64,000 nt of DNA from CAWFZT01 sp963820415. GTDB taxonomy: Bacteria; Chloroflexota; Anaerolineae; Anaerolineales; Anaerolineaceae. Location of the stretch: the NCBI GenBank assembly GCA_963820415.1, contig CAWFZT010000008.1:372001-436000 (forward strand). Reading direction: 5' to 3'. This document shows, piece after piece, positions 9,017-17,665 of the stretch; within the stretch, counting starts at the first letter, position 1; each line of letters opens with the position of its first letter. The translations under genes were made by a program, and so were the position numbers. A model generated the notes under the pieces. That model made no database searches and had not been told where the DNA came from. It saw only the letters and a program-made list of their open reading frames with translations.

Positions 9017-10171
9017 TTACGGGCGCTTTCCTAAGGTAACCGTCACTTGCATCTCCTTGCCATCCCGTAAAATGGTCAACTCAACTTTGTCGCCTGGACT
9101 CTTTTGAGTCATCAGGTAACCGATTAGGTCGGCGTATGCGTTGACCGGCTGGCCATCGATGGCAGTGATCAAATCACCGCCCGCTTTCAAACCCGTGATC
9201 GACGTATCGCGCGTGCCTGCTTTCAACCCGGCCTGGTCCGCCGGCCCCCCTGAAACAACCTCCACCAGGTAAGCGCCCCTGTATTGCGGCAGGCCCAGGG
9301 CTTCGGCCAGCATCAAGGTGACTTCATCTAGAGCCGAAACTCCCAGGTAAGGATAGTCATAAGAACCTTTGCTAATGAGAACCGGGACAACTTTCTTGAC
9401 GATATTCACCGAAACGGCGAAACTGATACCGCTGTTAACCGGCTCACCGCTGGTGGCGGTGGCGGCGGTCTGGATGGCGCGGTTCACGCCCACCACTTCG
9501 CCTTTCATGTTGAGCAGCGGCCCGCCGGAATTTCCCGGGTTGATGGCTGCATCGGTCTGGATCAGGTCACCCGCCGAGAAAGACCGCCCCTCGGTAGTCT
9601 GCCGGATCAACTCGAGGTTTCGGCCCTTGGCCGAAACAATTCCCATGGTCATGGTGCTGCTGAACCCAAAGGGGTTACCAATTGCCACTACCATTTCACC
9701 CACCTGGAGCTGGTCAGAATCGCCAAGCAGTAAGGGTTTCAACTCGCTGGCGGGCACGTCGACCTTAACCACGGCAAGGTCGGAGTCCAGGTCGGAGCCA
9801 ACCACTTTACCATGCACCTTGGCGCCAGAGGGAAAATCGACTTCGAGGCTGGTATTGTTCTGGACGACATGGTAATTGGTGACGATGTGGCCCTGAGCGT
9901 CAAATACAAACCCTGAACCTTCGCCGGCGCCCTGATCGGTGATCACCCGCACGGCTACCACCCCCGGGTTAACCTGCTTGAACAGGCTTACCAATAGATC
10001 CTGGTTCTGAAGCAGGGTATCCCCGCCTTTCGGCAGGATAAGGGTAGGCGCAGGCGGCAGGGTGGGCGCGGCGGCGGCGGGAAGCTGGGGTAGATTGGCC
10101 GGGATAAACTGGCAGGCGAGCAAGGTGGAAAATAGAACGCTAATAATACCGAGGAAGAGAGGCTTTTTCAT
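9017..10171 (-). CDS. htrA: HtrA/DegP-type serine protease lipoprotein with PDZ domain
   Basis: A 384-residue protein with a lipoprotein signal peptide (MKKPLFLGIISVLFSTLLAC, lipidated Cys at 20) and a Pro/Ala linker to about 50. The chymotrypsin-fold protease domain carries the full triad: H101 in VTNYHVVQ, D131 in DSDLAVVKVD and S215 in NPGNSGGPLL. One PDZ domain occupies roughly 275-380 (GVSALDEV through LTILRDGKEMQV). It should be anchored on the outer face of the membrane and degrade misfolded exported proteins. It lies 31 bp downstream of the dnaJ-like gene on the same strand, so the two are probably co-transcribed. Confidence 0.9.
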   Translation of the reverse strand: MKKPLFLGIISVLFSTLLACQFIPANLPQLPAAAAPTLPPAPTLILPKGGDTLLQNQDLLVSLFKQVNPGVVAVRVITDQGAGEGSGFVFDAQGHIVTNYHVVQNNTSLEVDFPSGAKVHGKVVGSDLDSDLAVVKVDVPASELKPLLLGDSDQLQVGEMVVAIGNPFGFSSTMTMGIVSAKGRNLELIRQTTEGRSFSAGDLIQTDAAINPGNSGGPLLNMKGEVVGVNRAIQTAATATSGEPVNSGISFAVSVNIVKKVVPVLISKGSYDYPYLGVSALDEVTLMLAEALGLPQYRGAYLVEVVSGGPADQAGLKAGTRDTSITGLKAGGDLITAIDGQPVNAYADLIGYLMTQKSPGDKVELTILRDGKEMQVTVTLGKRP

Positions 10172-10202
10172 GATTTATATCTACCCTGGATAAAGAAATT
10201 TC

Positions 10203-11105
10203 TCAGCCCTTGCGTAACTGTTCGAAGAGCTCACGCTGCCGAAGAGTAAGATTGCGCGGTAAATGTACCACCGCACGAGCATACAAATCCCCATAAGTTT
10301 TAGGGGCGCCGCGCAGCCTGGGCATGCCGCGCCCGGCCAGGCGGAAGGTCTGGTCGTGTTGGGTGCCAGCCGGGATGGTGAGCACCACGTTCCCACCTGG
10401 CGTAACGACCGTTGCCTGCCCGCCCAGGACTGCGCTATAAAGGTCAACGTTGACTTCTGTGTACAGGTCATCCCCCTTGCGTTCGTAGGCAGGATCGGGG
10501 GTCACTTCGATGACCAGGTAAATATCCGCGCCGCCTGGGCCGACGCTGGCCATGCGCACGCGCGTGCCGGTATTGGCCCCGCCCGGGATTTTAACCTGCA
10601 AGTGGCGCCCGTCGAACAGGACGCTGCGCTCCGTGCCCTGGTAGGCCTCTTGAAAGCTGATGGTCACCGGCTGTTCAATGGGGCGTGGAGTCGAACGCGT
10701 TGATCTGCCTGGCTGCCTTCGGGCGGGCCCTTGGTCGCCCATCTGGCCAAAAATCACGTTGAAGAAATCCGAAAAACCACCGCCAAACATGTCGTTCAGG
10801 TCGCCGAAATCTGCCTGCTGGTAACCGGGCGATTGCGAGTACCACTCGTCGAAATTGCCTCTTCCGCCAGCCTGCTGAAACTGTGAATAGGATTTACCTA
10901 ATTGATCATACTTGGCGCGTTTTTGGGCGTCGCCCAAGACCTCGTAGGCTTCGTTGATCTCTTTAAATTTTTCTTCGGCTTTTTTGTCACCCGGATGCAA
11001 GTCTGGGTGGTATTTTTTTGCAAGCTGGCGGTAAGCACGTTTGATCTGGTCGTTTGTGAAATTTCGTTCTACACCTAATATTTTATAATAGTCCTTATAC
11101 TCCAT
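10203..11105 (-). CDS. CbpA/DnaJ-type co-chaperone without zinc finger
   Basis: A 300-residue J-domain protein. The J domain spans 1-70, with the HPD motif at 33-35 in KKYHPDLHPGD. A Gly/Phe/Gln-rich linker with DLNDMFGGGFSDFFN follows, then the two C-terminal substrate-binding beta-sandwich domains (FQEAYQGTERSVLF, GADIYLVIEVTPDPAYER, DLYTEVNVDLYSAVLGG). No CxxCxGxG repeats are present, so it is a type B DnaJ/CbpA rather than canonical DnaJ. It would stimulate DnaK ATPase activity. It heads a minus-strand run with htrA and the baeRF gene. Confidence 0.9.
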   Translation of the reverse strand: MEYKDYYKILGVERNFTNDQIKRAYRQLAKKYHPDLHPGDKKAEEKFKEINEAYEVLGDAQKRAKYDQLGKSYSQFQQAGGRGNFDEWYSQSPGYQQADFGDLNDMFGGGFSDFFNVIFGQMGDQGPARRQPGRSTRSTPRPIEQPVTISFQEAYQGTERSVLFDGRHLQVKIPGGANTGTRVRMASVGPGGADIYLVIEVTPDPAYERKGDDLYTEVNVDLYSAVLGGQATVVTPGGNVVLTIPAGTQHDQTFRLAGRGMPRLRGAPKTYGDLYARAVVHLPRNLTLRQRELFEQLRKG

Positions 11106-11251
11106 GCCTTCATTTTATGCCAGAGGGGCATACTGAGTCAAGCGGATTAATCAGCCTCTTATATAACTCTTATCTTCAGCAGGAGGATAGGATTGCCCGC
11201 TCCGCCACGCATAAAGGGGCGTTTTTCTTCCCTTTTTTTTAATTTCCATGC

Positions 11252-11266
11252 TATTATAAATATATG
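11252..11266 (+). promoter_or_regulatory. Possible -10 element placed for a leaderless transcript of the first sensor kinase gene
   Basis: TATTAT at 11252-11257 sits 6 nt before the ATG at 11264 and there is no purine-rich ribosome binding site upstream. A transcript starting at the normal distance from this -10 would begin at or next to the ATG. No convincing -35 hexamer is visible; the upstream stretch is a T-rich tract. Confidence 0.35.
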
Positions 11267-12916
11267 CCTCAACCAACTCAAGACCGCATTCTAATCGTTG
11301 AAAATGACCCAATCATCAGCGATCTGATCGCCCGGCAGGCGTTGCAGACGGCCGGGTACCAAACCCAGGTCACCGGCGACGCAAATTCGGCGATTGCCCA
11401 GGCTATCCAACAATCCCCCGACGTGATCATCGCCGACCTGAACCTGCCCGGATTAAGCGGTAAAGACCTGATGGTGGCGCTATCTTCGCAGGGCATTTCG
11501 ATCCCGATCATAGTGCTGACGCGCAAAGGCAACGAGGCTGACCTGGTGCAGGCTTTTCGCCTGGGGGCCGCCGACTATCTTTTGTGGCCAGTACGTGAAG
11601 CGGAATTGATCAATGTGGTGGAACGGGTGCTCAAGCAGGTGCACGAACATTCCGAACACGAAATACTTACCCACCAGCTCCAGCAAGCCAACCAGGAACT
11701 GCAACTACGCGTGCGCGAGTTGACCACCATCTCTGCCATCGGTAAAGCAGTTACCTCTATCACCGACCAGTCGATCTTATTCGAAAAGATCCTCGAAGGG
11801 GCCGCCAAGGCCACCCAGGCTGACCTGGGCTGGTTCTCGCTACGCGATGAAACGCGCAAGGTTTTCGTCTTGGTGGGCTCACGCAATCTCCCTCCCGCCC
11901 TGGGCGACCGGCTCAACCAGCTATGGGATGATGGGATCGGCTCACTGGTCGCCATGTCAGGTGAATCGCTTGCTATCTACGGCGAGGAGCTCAAGCGCTT
12001 CAAAATCATGCCGCTCGGACAGTCAGCCCTGATCGTGCCGGTTAAGGTGCAGAAACAGGTGGTGGCCTTGCTGACGGTTATGCGCCGCCTGCCAAACCCG
12101 TTCAATGCTTCCGAACAGCACCTGCTGGAGGCGTTCGCAGACTATGCTTCCATTTCTTTGGCTAATGTCCGCCTGTTCCAGGGGGTAGAAGAGCGGGGGC
12201 GCGCTCAGCAACTCCTGGCGGAAAACGCCCAGACCGGTGAAAAAATTAACAATGATATTTTGCTGAACGTCAGAGAAGAGCTGCGCTCTCCTTTAGAAAC
12301 CACTCACCATGCATTAGAACGGATGATAAAAGATCCCGGCGCCCGCTGGACTGCAGAACAACGCCAGGCGATGGTGGCTATGCAGGACTCGGTGCAGAAT
12401 CTGGGCAGAATCGTTGAAGCCATCTCGCCCCTGCCCCTGGCGGCCAGCCAGGCGGCCGGGCCGGTCGATTTGAACGAGCTGGTGCACCAGGCGGTCGAAC
12501 GTTCGCGACGGTTCGCACAGCAAGACGAGCTGACCCTTTCATTTGAAGCCCCGCTCCAACCGCTGCCTGTCCTGGCTGATGCGATGCAAATTAACCAGGT
12601 ATTGGATGGATTATTGAGCAACGCTATCAAATTCAGTTTACCCGGTGGACATGTCACTGTGCGTCTTGAAAAAATGGCAGATGGAATAGCCCACGTCACG
12701 GTCAGTGATACAGGCATGGGAATCGATCCGCATTACGCCGACCAAATATTTGAAGGGGTCAGCCATCCCTCCGCCACCTGTCGTTTTGGAGGATTGGGGA
12801 TTCGCCTCAACCTGATTAAAGAGATTGTCACTCGCCACAAGGGCAAGGTCTGGTTGGAAAGCAAAACCGGCCAGGGAGCAAATTTTCACTTCACTCTGCC
12901 AACCCCGAAACCGTAG
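11264..12916 (+). CDS. Receiver-GAF-histidine-kinase-like protein with no phosphoacceptor His
   Basis: A 550-residue soluble protein. An N-terminal receiver domain (about 8-125) has the phosphoacceptor D58 in DVIIADLNLPGLSG and acidic partners in IVENDP; the usual Lys before Pro is replaced by Trp (LLWPV). A short coiled coil leads to a GAF domain (about 155-305). The dimerisation segment reads NVREELRSPLE at 335-345, where the usual NVSHELRSPL would have His, so Glu 338 replaces the phosphorylated His. The ATP-binding domain looks intact: LLSNAIKFS, DTGMGID and FGGLGIRLN. It is followed after 6 nt by a second kinase gene whose His is intact but whose receiver Asp is missing. The two proteins are probably partners. 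No membrane segment is visible, so sensing would be cytoplasmic. Confidence 0.85.
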   Translation: MPQPTQDRILIVENDPIISDLIARQALQTAGYQTQVTGDANSAIAQAIQQSPDVIIADLNLPGLSGKDLMVALSSQGISIPIIVLTRKGNEADLVQAFRLGAADYLLWPVREAELINVVERVLKQVHEHSEHEILTHQLQQANQELQLRVRELTTISAIGKAVTSITDQSILFEKILEGAAKATQADLGWFSLRDETRKVFVLVGSRNLPPALGDRLNQLWDDGIGSLVAMSGESLAIYGEELKRFKIMPLGQSALIVPVKVQKQVVALLTVMRRLPNPFNASEQHLLEAFADYASISLANVRLFQGVEERGRAQQLLAENAQTGEKINNDILLNVREELRSPLETTHHALERMIKDPGARWTAEQRQAMVAMQDSVQNLGRIVEAISPLPLAASQAAGPVDLNELVHQAVERSRRFAQQDELTLSFEAPLQPLPVLADAMQINQVLDGLLSNAIKFSLPGGHVTVRLEKMADGIAHVTVSDTGMGIDPHYADQIFEGVSHPSATCRFGGLGIRLNLIKEIVTRHKGKVWLESKTGQGANFHFTLPTPKP

Positions 12917-12922
12917 CAGTCC

Positions 12923-14860
12923 ATGTCAAATCCTACAGCTACTCCAGAACCTATTCTTATTATCAGTGCTGATTACCAAATCAACCTGATGCTGGAACGG
13001 ATTTTACAGACGTTGGGGTATGCCACTGCTGTCTTCCAGGACTGGGCCAGCGCCAACGAACAGATCAAGACGCTGAACCCCAGCTTGATCATCCTGGGTG
13101 AAAAGACCAAAGATGGCGACGGCATGGACACCGCCAAAGAATTGTATTTACAATTACCGGCTACCCCTATCCTGATGCTGTTCACAAAAGAGTCGTCCGA
13201 ATTAGTGAAACAGGCCATGCGGCTGGGTATGACGCATTATTTGCATCTGCCCCTACGCGTTGAAGACATCGTCACGGCTGTACAGGACAGCCTGATGCAG
13301 GCCAAACGGCGTAGAGAGTGGACTGTACTGCAAAATAAGCGCAGCACCGCCACCTTGCAGCATCGTATCGACGAGCTTGAGGCGCTTACCCGCCTGGGCA
13401 AATCCATCATCAACTCGCTCGATACAGACGGCGTGCTGACTGCCATCGTGGATGCGGCGGTGACGCTGACCAGCGCAGAAGAAGGCAGCCTGATGCTGGT
13501 AGATGAGAGCAATGGCGAGCTGTATATCCGGGCCGCGCGCAATTTCTCCGAAGAGTTCGTGCGGACATTCCACGTGCCGATCCACGATACGCTGGCCGGC
13601 AAAGTGGTGGCAACCGGCGACCCAACCGTGCTGGACGAAAAGACGCCCACCAAGATCAAAACCGCCTACCTGGTGCACAGCCTGATCTACGTCCCGCTCA
13701 AAATCAAAGAGAAAGTGATCGGCGTGCTGGGGGTGGATAACCGTACAACCAAGCTGCCGTTTAAAGAACACGATGTCAAGCTGCTGCTGGCGCTGGCGGA
13801 ATACGCAGTGATTGCGCTGGAAAACGCTAACCTGTACGAAAACGCTGACCAGGAACGCAACAAACTGGAAACCATTCTGAAAAGCATCCAGGATGGTGTA
13901 ATAGTGATCGACGAAGAACGCAAGATCCTGTTTGTCAACCAGGTCATCCTTTCAGCCTTCCTGATGGAAGACAAATCACCGGTAGGCCAGGTGATGGACG
14001 AAGTATTTGGCACGCCTGAGTTGATGGCGCTGGTAAATGCGATCAACCCGAGCCTGTTCAACCGGGTCGAGCTGTCCACACCAGACGGACGCATCGTTAA
14101 CGCGCAGATATCCACCATTGTTGGCATCGGACAGGCGATTACCATTCATGATATTACCCACCTGAAAAAACTCGACCGGATCAAGACCGACTTTGTGAAC
14201 ACTGTCTCGCACGACCTACGTTCTCCGCTTACAGCCATCCTGGGTTATATCGAACTGATTGAACGAGCTGGGCCGGTCAACACCTTGCAACGCGATTTCA
14301 TCCACCGCGTGCAGAACAGCGTAAAAGACATCACCGGCTTGGTGAACGACTTACTCGACCTGGGGCGCATCGAAGCTGGGTTCGATTCTCACCGCGAGGC
14401 GGTCTATTTGAAGCAATTTATCGAATATGCGGTGGACGGGCTGAAGATATTATTAGAAACCCGGCAGATGACGCTGGTATGTCAAATGCCGGAGAATTTT
14501 CCGCCGATCTTTGCAAACCCAGTGCAAATGCGCCAGATGCTGGATAATTTGCTGGACAATGCCATGAAATATTCCCCTGACGGGAGCACGATCACTGTGA
14601 AGGCGGAGGTGCAGCAAGACCAGATGATCCTGCAAGTCAAGGACACAGGTATTGGCATCCCGGCAGCCGACCTGCCCTTTATTTTCGACAAGTTTTACCA
14701 GGCCAGCAACATCGGCAAGGACGCCAGCGGATCCGGATTGGGATTGGCGATCGTCAAGTCGATCGTCGAAGCCCATCAGGGGCGTATCTGGGTCGATTCC
14801 AAATTGGAAGAGGGGTCTACTTTCACGATTGTCTTCCCCCTGGTAGAGAATAACGGATAA
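12923..14860 (+). CDS. Pseudo-receiver-GAF-PAS-HisKA sensor histidine kinase
   Basis: A 645-residue soluble kinase in an operon with the preceding gene (6-nt gap). The N-terminal receiver-like domain (about 10-125) lacks the phosphoacceptor: the expected Asp is G59 in PSLIILGEKTKDGDG. A GAF domain (about 165-305) and a PAS domain (about 310-415, ILKSIQDGVIVIDEERKILF) follow. The HisKA segment is canonical, with H429 in NTVSHDLRSPLTAILGY. The ATP-binding domain has LLDNAMKYSPDG, DTGIGIP and GSGLGLAIVKSIV. It should autophosphorylate. The phosphate receiver may be D58 of the upstream partner or an unlinked regulator. The GAF and PAS ligands are unknown. Confidence 0.88.
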   Translation: MSNPTATPEPILIISADYQINLMLERILQTLGYATAVFQDWASANEQIKTLNPSLIILGEKTKDGDGMDTAKELYLQLPATPILMLFTKESSELVKQAMRLGMTHYLHLPLRVEDIVTAVQDSLMQAKRRREWTVLQNKRSTATLQHRIDELEALTRLGKSIINSLDTDGVLTAIVDAAVTLTSAEEGSLMLVDESNGELYIRAARNFSEEFVRTFHVPIHDTLAGKVVATGDPTVLDEKTPTKIKTAYLVHSLIYVPLKIKEKVIGVLGVDNRTTKLPFKEHDVKLLLALAEYAVIALENANLYENADQERNKLETILKSIQDGVIVIDEERKILFVNQVILSAFLMEDKSPVGQVMDEVFGTPELMALVNAINPSLFNRVELSTPDGRIVNAQISTIVGIGQAITIHDITHLKKLDRIKTDFVNTVSHDLRSPLTAILGYIELIERAGPVNTLQRDFIHRVQNSVKDITGLVNDLLDLGRIEAGFDSHREAVYLKQFIEYAVDGLKILLETRQMTLVCQMPENFPPIFANPVQMRQMLDNLLDNAMKYSPDGSTITVKAEVQQDQMILQVKDTGIGIPAADLPFIFDKFYQASNIGKDASGSGLGLAIVKSIVEAHQGRIWVDSKLEEGSTFTIVFPLVENNG

Positions 14861-14940
14861 TTAGGTGGTTAAATGCGTGCCTCCGCCTGAGACGGTGAGG
14901 TTGTGTCGGGCGGAGACATTTGCCAAAGGAGGAGGCCACG

Positions 14941-15015
14941 ATGAGTATTGTAATTGTCTTACAATTCCTCGCATCCCTATCATACCGTATACTTCCTCTG
15001 GTTAGCAAAGCCTAA
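14941..15015 (+). CDS. Possible 24-residue hydrophobic small protein
   Basis: A 25-codon frame starting at 14941 with a very strong upstream GGAGGAGG at suitable spacing. The product (MSIVIVLQFLASLSYRILPL, then VSKA) is hydrophobic. A GC-rich inverted repeat (CTCCGCC and GGCGGAG, about 14880-14920) lies just upstream, and the stop codon abuts a hairpin. It follows the sensor kinase gene in the same direction. I do not recognise it, and it may be a chance frame behind a purine-rich stretch. Confidence 0.3.
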   Translation: MSIVIVLQFLASLSYRILPLVSKA

Positions 15016-15038
15016 AGTCATCCCTTTAGGATGACTTT
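15014..15038. terminator. Hairpin between convergent genes
   Basis: AAAGTCATCC at 15014-15023 pairs perfectly with GGATGACTTT at 15029-15038 around a 5-nt loop. It sits between the kinase operon on the plus strand and the DNPH1-like gene on the minus strand, where a bidirectional terminator is expected. Confidence 0.5.
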
Positions 15039-15040
15039 GC

Positions 15041-15466
15041 TCACGAGGCTTGTAGACCGGCCAGGAAACTATGTACGGTTTCCACAGCTTGCCCGAGGGT
15101 GGCGTATTCACAAACCTTAAGACCCGGGCTGGTATTACCGGTGATCATCTTAGAAACTTTCTGCCCGGCACGGTAACAGCACAAGACGGGCTTGCCCAGG
15201 CTGAGCGCCAGGGCAATTTCATAACCCACGCCGTGCGAAGGCGTACTGACTTCAGCAACCACTACGTCGCAGCCGCGCACCCAGGCGACGTCGCGCAGGT
15301 AAACCTCCTGGGGTAAGGCGGCTGCCTCCAGGGCCAGAACGTCGGGGCTGGAAAGATGGGCGGTCGGCACCTCGTGGTGATTTTCTAAAAGGTAGCCGAC
15401 CAGCGCCTGGTAAACCTCTTCATCCTTCCGCCCGCCGGTAATGGAGCAGGAAAAATAAATATTCAT
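15041..15466 (-). CDS. DNPH1/Rcl-like 2'-deoxynucleoside 5'-phosphate N-hydrolase
   Basis: A 141-residue protein. The ATG at 15466 has AAGG upstream and begins MNIYFSCSITGGRKDEEVYQ; the longer frame from 15565 has a non-conserved leader. The N-terminal strand with GGR, the central DVAWVRGCDVVVAEV and HGVGYEIALALSLGKPVLC match the Rcl/DNPH1 branch of the nucleoside 2-deoxyribosyltransferase fold. The Glu in VGYE is the expected catalytic residue. By family knowledge it cleaves the N-glycosidic bond of deoxynucleoside monophosphates, giving a base and 2-deoxyribose 5-phosphate. Substrate preference (dGMP or a modified dNMP) cannot be read here. Confidence 0.75.
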   Translation of the reverse strand: MNIYFSCSITGGRKDEEVYQALVGYLLENHHEVPTAHLSSPDVLALEAAALPQEVYLRDVAWVRGCDVVVAEVSTPSHGVGYEIALALSLGKPVLCCYRAGQKVSKMITGNTSPGLKVCEYATLGQAVETVHSFLAGLQAS

Positions 15467-15628
15467 AATCACCTTGATGATGTTGAGAATGGGTCGATTG
15501 GGATTTAACGTGGATAGCCGCCACGAGGATTCCCAAAGAACCCAATTCTGGCAAGAGTATTGCATCTAAATTATTACCCTAATCAGCCTGAAATAACAAG
15601 GCTTATGGTAAAAAAAATACCTGTTCGC

Positions 15629-15657
15629 TTGACGCTTTTTGAGGGTTATGCTACTAT
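15629..15657 (+). promoter_or_regulatory. Sigma-70-type promoter of the LysM lipoprotein gene
   Basis: TTGACG at 15629-15634 and TACTAT at 15652-15657 are separated by exactly 17 bp. They lie about 30 bp before the ATG at 15688, which has its own AAGGAG site. Confidence 0.6.
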
Positions 15658-15687
15658 CATTAAAGTCATAGGGAAGGAGAAATTATC

Positions 15688-16359
15688 ATGTTCAAGAAGT
15701 CAGCCGTTTTGCTTTTGGCCGTGTTTTTATTAAGCCTGTCCCTTACTGGCTGCTTTCGGCCCGCTTCCACCGCGCCCTCTTCAGCACAAGCGGTCGGATC
15801 GACTCCGACCATGGAGACTGCATTCCCGCAGGCGACACAGCCGGCAGGAAGCGTCCAGTCTATCCTGAGCCAGACGCAGACCGCCGCAGCGCTCGGCGGC
15901 ACTTCGGCAGGAGCCGAAGCGACCAGCACCAAGCAGCCCAAGGTCACGGCCACGCCCAAACCAACCAAAACCAAGAAGCCAACCGAAGATAAGTCTTCGT
16001 TCCAGCCCAACCTGAACCCTGAACGACCGGACACCTACACCCTCAAGTCAGGGGAATATCCGATCTGCATTGCCCGGCGTTACAACCTGGATGTACCTTC
16101 TCTGCTTTCTCTCAACAATCTTTCGATGGATTCAAGACCCAAGGCAGGCACCAAGCTGCGTATCCCGCAGACCGGTTCCTGGAATTTAGGCAGCCGCGCC
16201 TTGCACGATCATCCTGCCCAATATACGGTCAAGAGTGGAAATACATTCTATTCCATTGCCTGCTATTTTGGCAACCTGCTGCCGGATGACATTGCTACTT
16301 ATAACAGCATGAGCCTTTCCGATAAGCTGAAGGCCGGAACCGTCCTGGATATCCCGTAA
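15688..16359 (+). CDS. Lipoprotein with two LysM-like domains
   Basis: A 223-residue lipoprotein. The signal peptide ends in the lipobox LTGC (MFKKSAVLLLAVFLLSLSLTGC). A Thr/Pro/Lys-rich linker occupies roughly 25-110. Two LysM-like repeats follow: YTLKSGEYPICIARRYNLDV ending LRIP, and YTVKSGNTFYSIACYFGNL ending LDIP. LysM domains bind peptidoglycan or related glycans, so this is probably a surface lipoprotein contacting the wall or a glycan. Both repeats contain a Cys (PICIAR, SIACYF), which is uncommon in LysM and may form a disulfide. A good promoter and ribosome binding site precede it. Confidence 0.85.
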   Translation: MFKKSAVLLLAVFLLSLSLTGCFRPASTAPSSAQAVGSTPTMETAFPQATQPAGSVQSILSQTQTAAALGGTSAGAEATSTKQPKVTATPKPTKTKKPTEDKSSFQPNLNPERPDTYTLKSGEYPICIARRYNLDVPSLLSLNNLSMDSRPKAGTKLRIPQTGSWNLGSRALHDHPAQYTVKSGNTFYSIACYFGNLLPDDIATYNSMSLSDKLKAGTVLDIP

Positions 16360-16369
16360 GCTCCAGTCA

Positions 16370-16897
16370 ATGGACTTTACGATCTTAAACCGCAAAGTGA
16401 TTTACGAGGGGCGGGCTTTTGATGTCCAGAAAGTGCTGGCGCGCCTGCCGGACGGGCGCGAGCACGAATATGACCTGGTCAGCCATCGTGGGGCGGTAAC
16501 GCTGGTGCCGGTCGACCAGGACGGCAACTTGTGGTTCGTGCGCCAGTTCCGCCTGGGAGCAATGCAAGAACTGCTGGAGCTCCCCGCCGGAGTGATGGAA
16601 GAAAACGAAGCGCCCAAGGTCTCGGCGGAGCGTGAGCTGCGCGAAGAAATCGGCATGGCGGCAAAGGAACTGCGCGAGCTGGGTCAGTTCTACATGGCAG
16701 CCGGATATTCGTCTGAATACCTGTATATCTACCTGGCAACCGGACTGTATCCATCGCCGCTGGCGCAGGACACCGACGAATTCTTACAGGTACAGGCAAT
16801 CCCGGTCAAACAGGTGTACGAGATGGTGCATGCCAACCAGGTGCATGACGGAAAGACCCTGGCGGCTCTCCTACTGGTGGAGCCGTTCATCACCTAG
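16370..16897 (+). CDS. Nudix hydrolase, ADP-ribose pyrophosphatase-like
   Basis: A 175-residue Nudix enzyme. The Nudix box is complete: G-x5-E-x7-REL-REE-x-G, visible as GVMEENE followed by RELREEIGM. The N-terminal part (RKVIYEGRAFDVQKVLARLPDGREHEYDLVSHRGAVTLVPVD) is typical of the ADP-ribose pyrophosphatase NudF/YffH branch, which hydrolyses ADP-ribose to AMP and ribose 5-phosphate. It starts 10 bp after the LysM gene and converges with recO, overlapping it by 4 bp. Confidence 0.85.
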   Translation: MDFTILNRKVIYEGRAFDVQKVLARLPDGREHEYDLVSHRGAVTLVPVDQDGNLWFVRQFRLGAMQELLELPAGVMEENEAPKVSAERELREEIGMAAKELRELGQFYMAAGYSSEYLYIYLATGLYPSPLAQDTDEFLQVQAIPVKQVYEMVHANQVHDGKTLAALLLVEPFIT

Positions 16898-17658
16898 CTG
16901 TGGTTTTTGCCGCGTACTTCGCGCAGGAAAGCCGGGGAATTCAGGCTGCGCTCCAAAAGGTAGGTCATAAAGAACTGGAGCAGGGATTCCATTTCAGCCT
17001 GAACGGCTGGAGATAACTGCGCCCGGCAGACGGCGGCATAGGAACTGCGCTGGAAGTAGCGCATAAATTTCAAGGTCAGCATGGAAACCGGCCGGGTGGC
17101 GGGAGCGTTTGTGGCACATTTGGGGCAGAGCACGCCGCCTTTCTCGGCGGAGAAAAACTGGTCCTGCGGCTTGATTTCGTTTCCACACTGTACGCAATGG
17201 AATAAATTAGGCCGGAAGCCGACGATATCCAGCAGTCGGATTTCGTAATACCGCACCGATAAAAAGGGGTCCGGCTCCAGGGCTACGCGGCCAAGGGTAT
17301 CCACCAGCAGGGAATACAGCGGGCGGTTTTCACCCTCCTCGTAGGTAAAGCGGTCAAGCAGTTCGATGACATAGGAGGCATAACCGGTGCGCAGCAGGTC
17401 TTCGCGCAGGGGCAGGTAGGCGTCCACTGTTTCGGCCTGGGTGACAATCCACAGGTCGCGGCCGCGCGCCAGCAGCAATGCCACACGGGTGAAAGGCTCC
17501 AGGTGACCGGCTTTACGCGAACGCAGGCGGCGCACTCCCTTGGCCACGCTGCGCAGCTTGCCGGCCTCGCGGGTGAACAAAGAGAGCAGGCGGTCGGCTT
17601 CGCCCCAATCAGTGTGGCGCAGCACCACCGCCTCGACGCTAAGGGTATGTTCGGACAT
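16894..17658 (-). CDS. recO: DNA repair protein RecO
   Basis: A 254-residue protein matching RecO. The N-terminal OB fold opens with TLSVEAVVLRHTDWGEADRLLSLF and continues with GKLRSVAKGVRR. The helical C-terminal domain carries a Cys4 zinc site (CVQCGNE and LCPKC). RecO binds ssDNA and SSB and helps RecR load RecA during gap repair. It lies downstream of the cytidine deaminase gene, which ends 8 bp before the recO start. Confidence 0.92.
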   Translation of the reverse strand: MSEHTLSVEAVVLRHTDWGEADRLLSLFTREAGKLRSVAKGVRRLRSRKAGHLEPFTRVALLLARGRDLWIVTQAETVDAYLPLREDLLRTGYASYVIELLDRFTYEEGENRPLYSLLVDTLGRVALEPDPFLSVRYYEIRLLDIVGFRPNLFHCVQCGNEIKPQDQFFSAEKGGVLCPKCATNAPATRPVSMLTLKFMRYFQRSSYAAVCRAQLSPAVQAEMESLLQFFMTYLLERSLNSPAFLREVRGKNHS

Positions 17659-17665
17659 AGACCCT

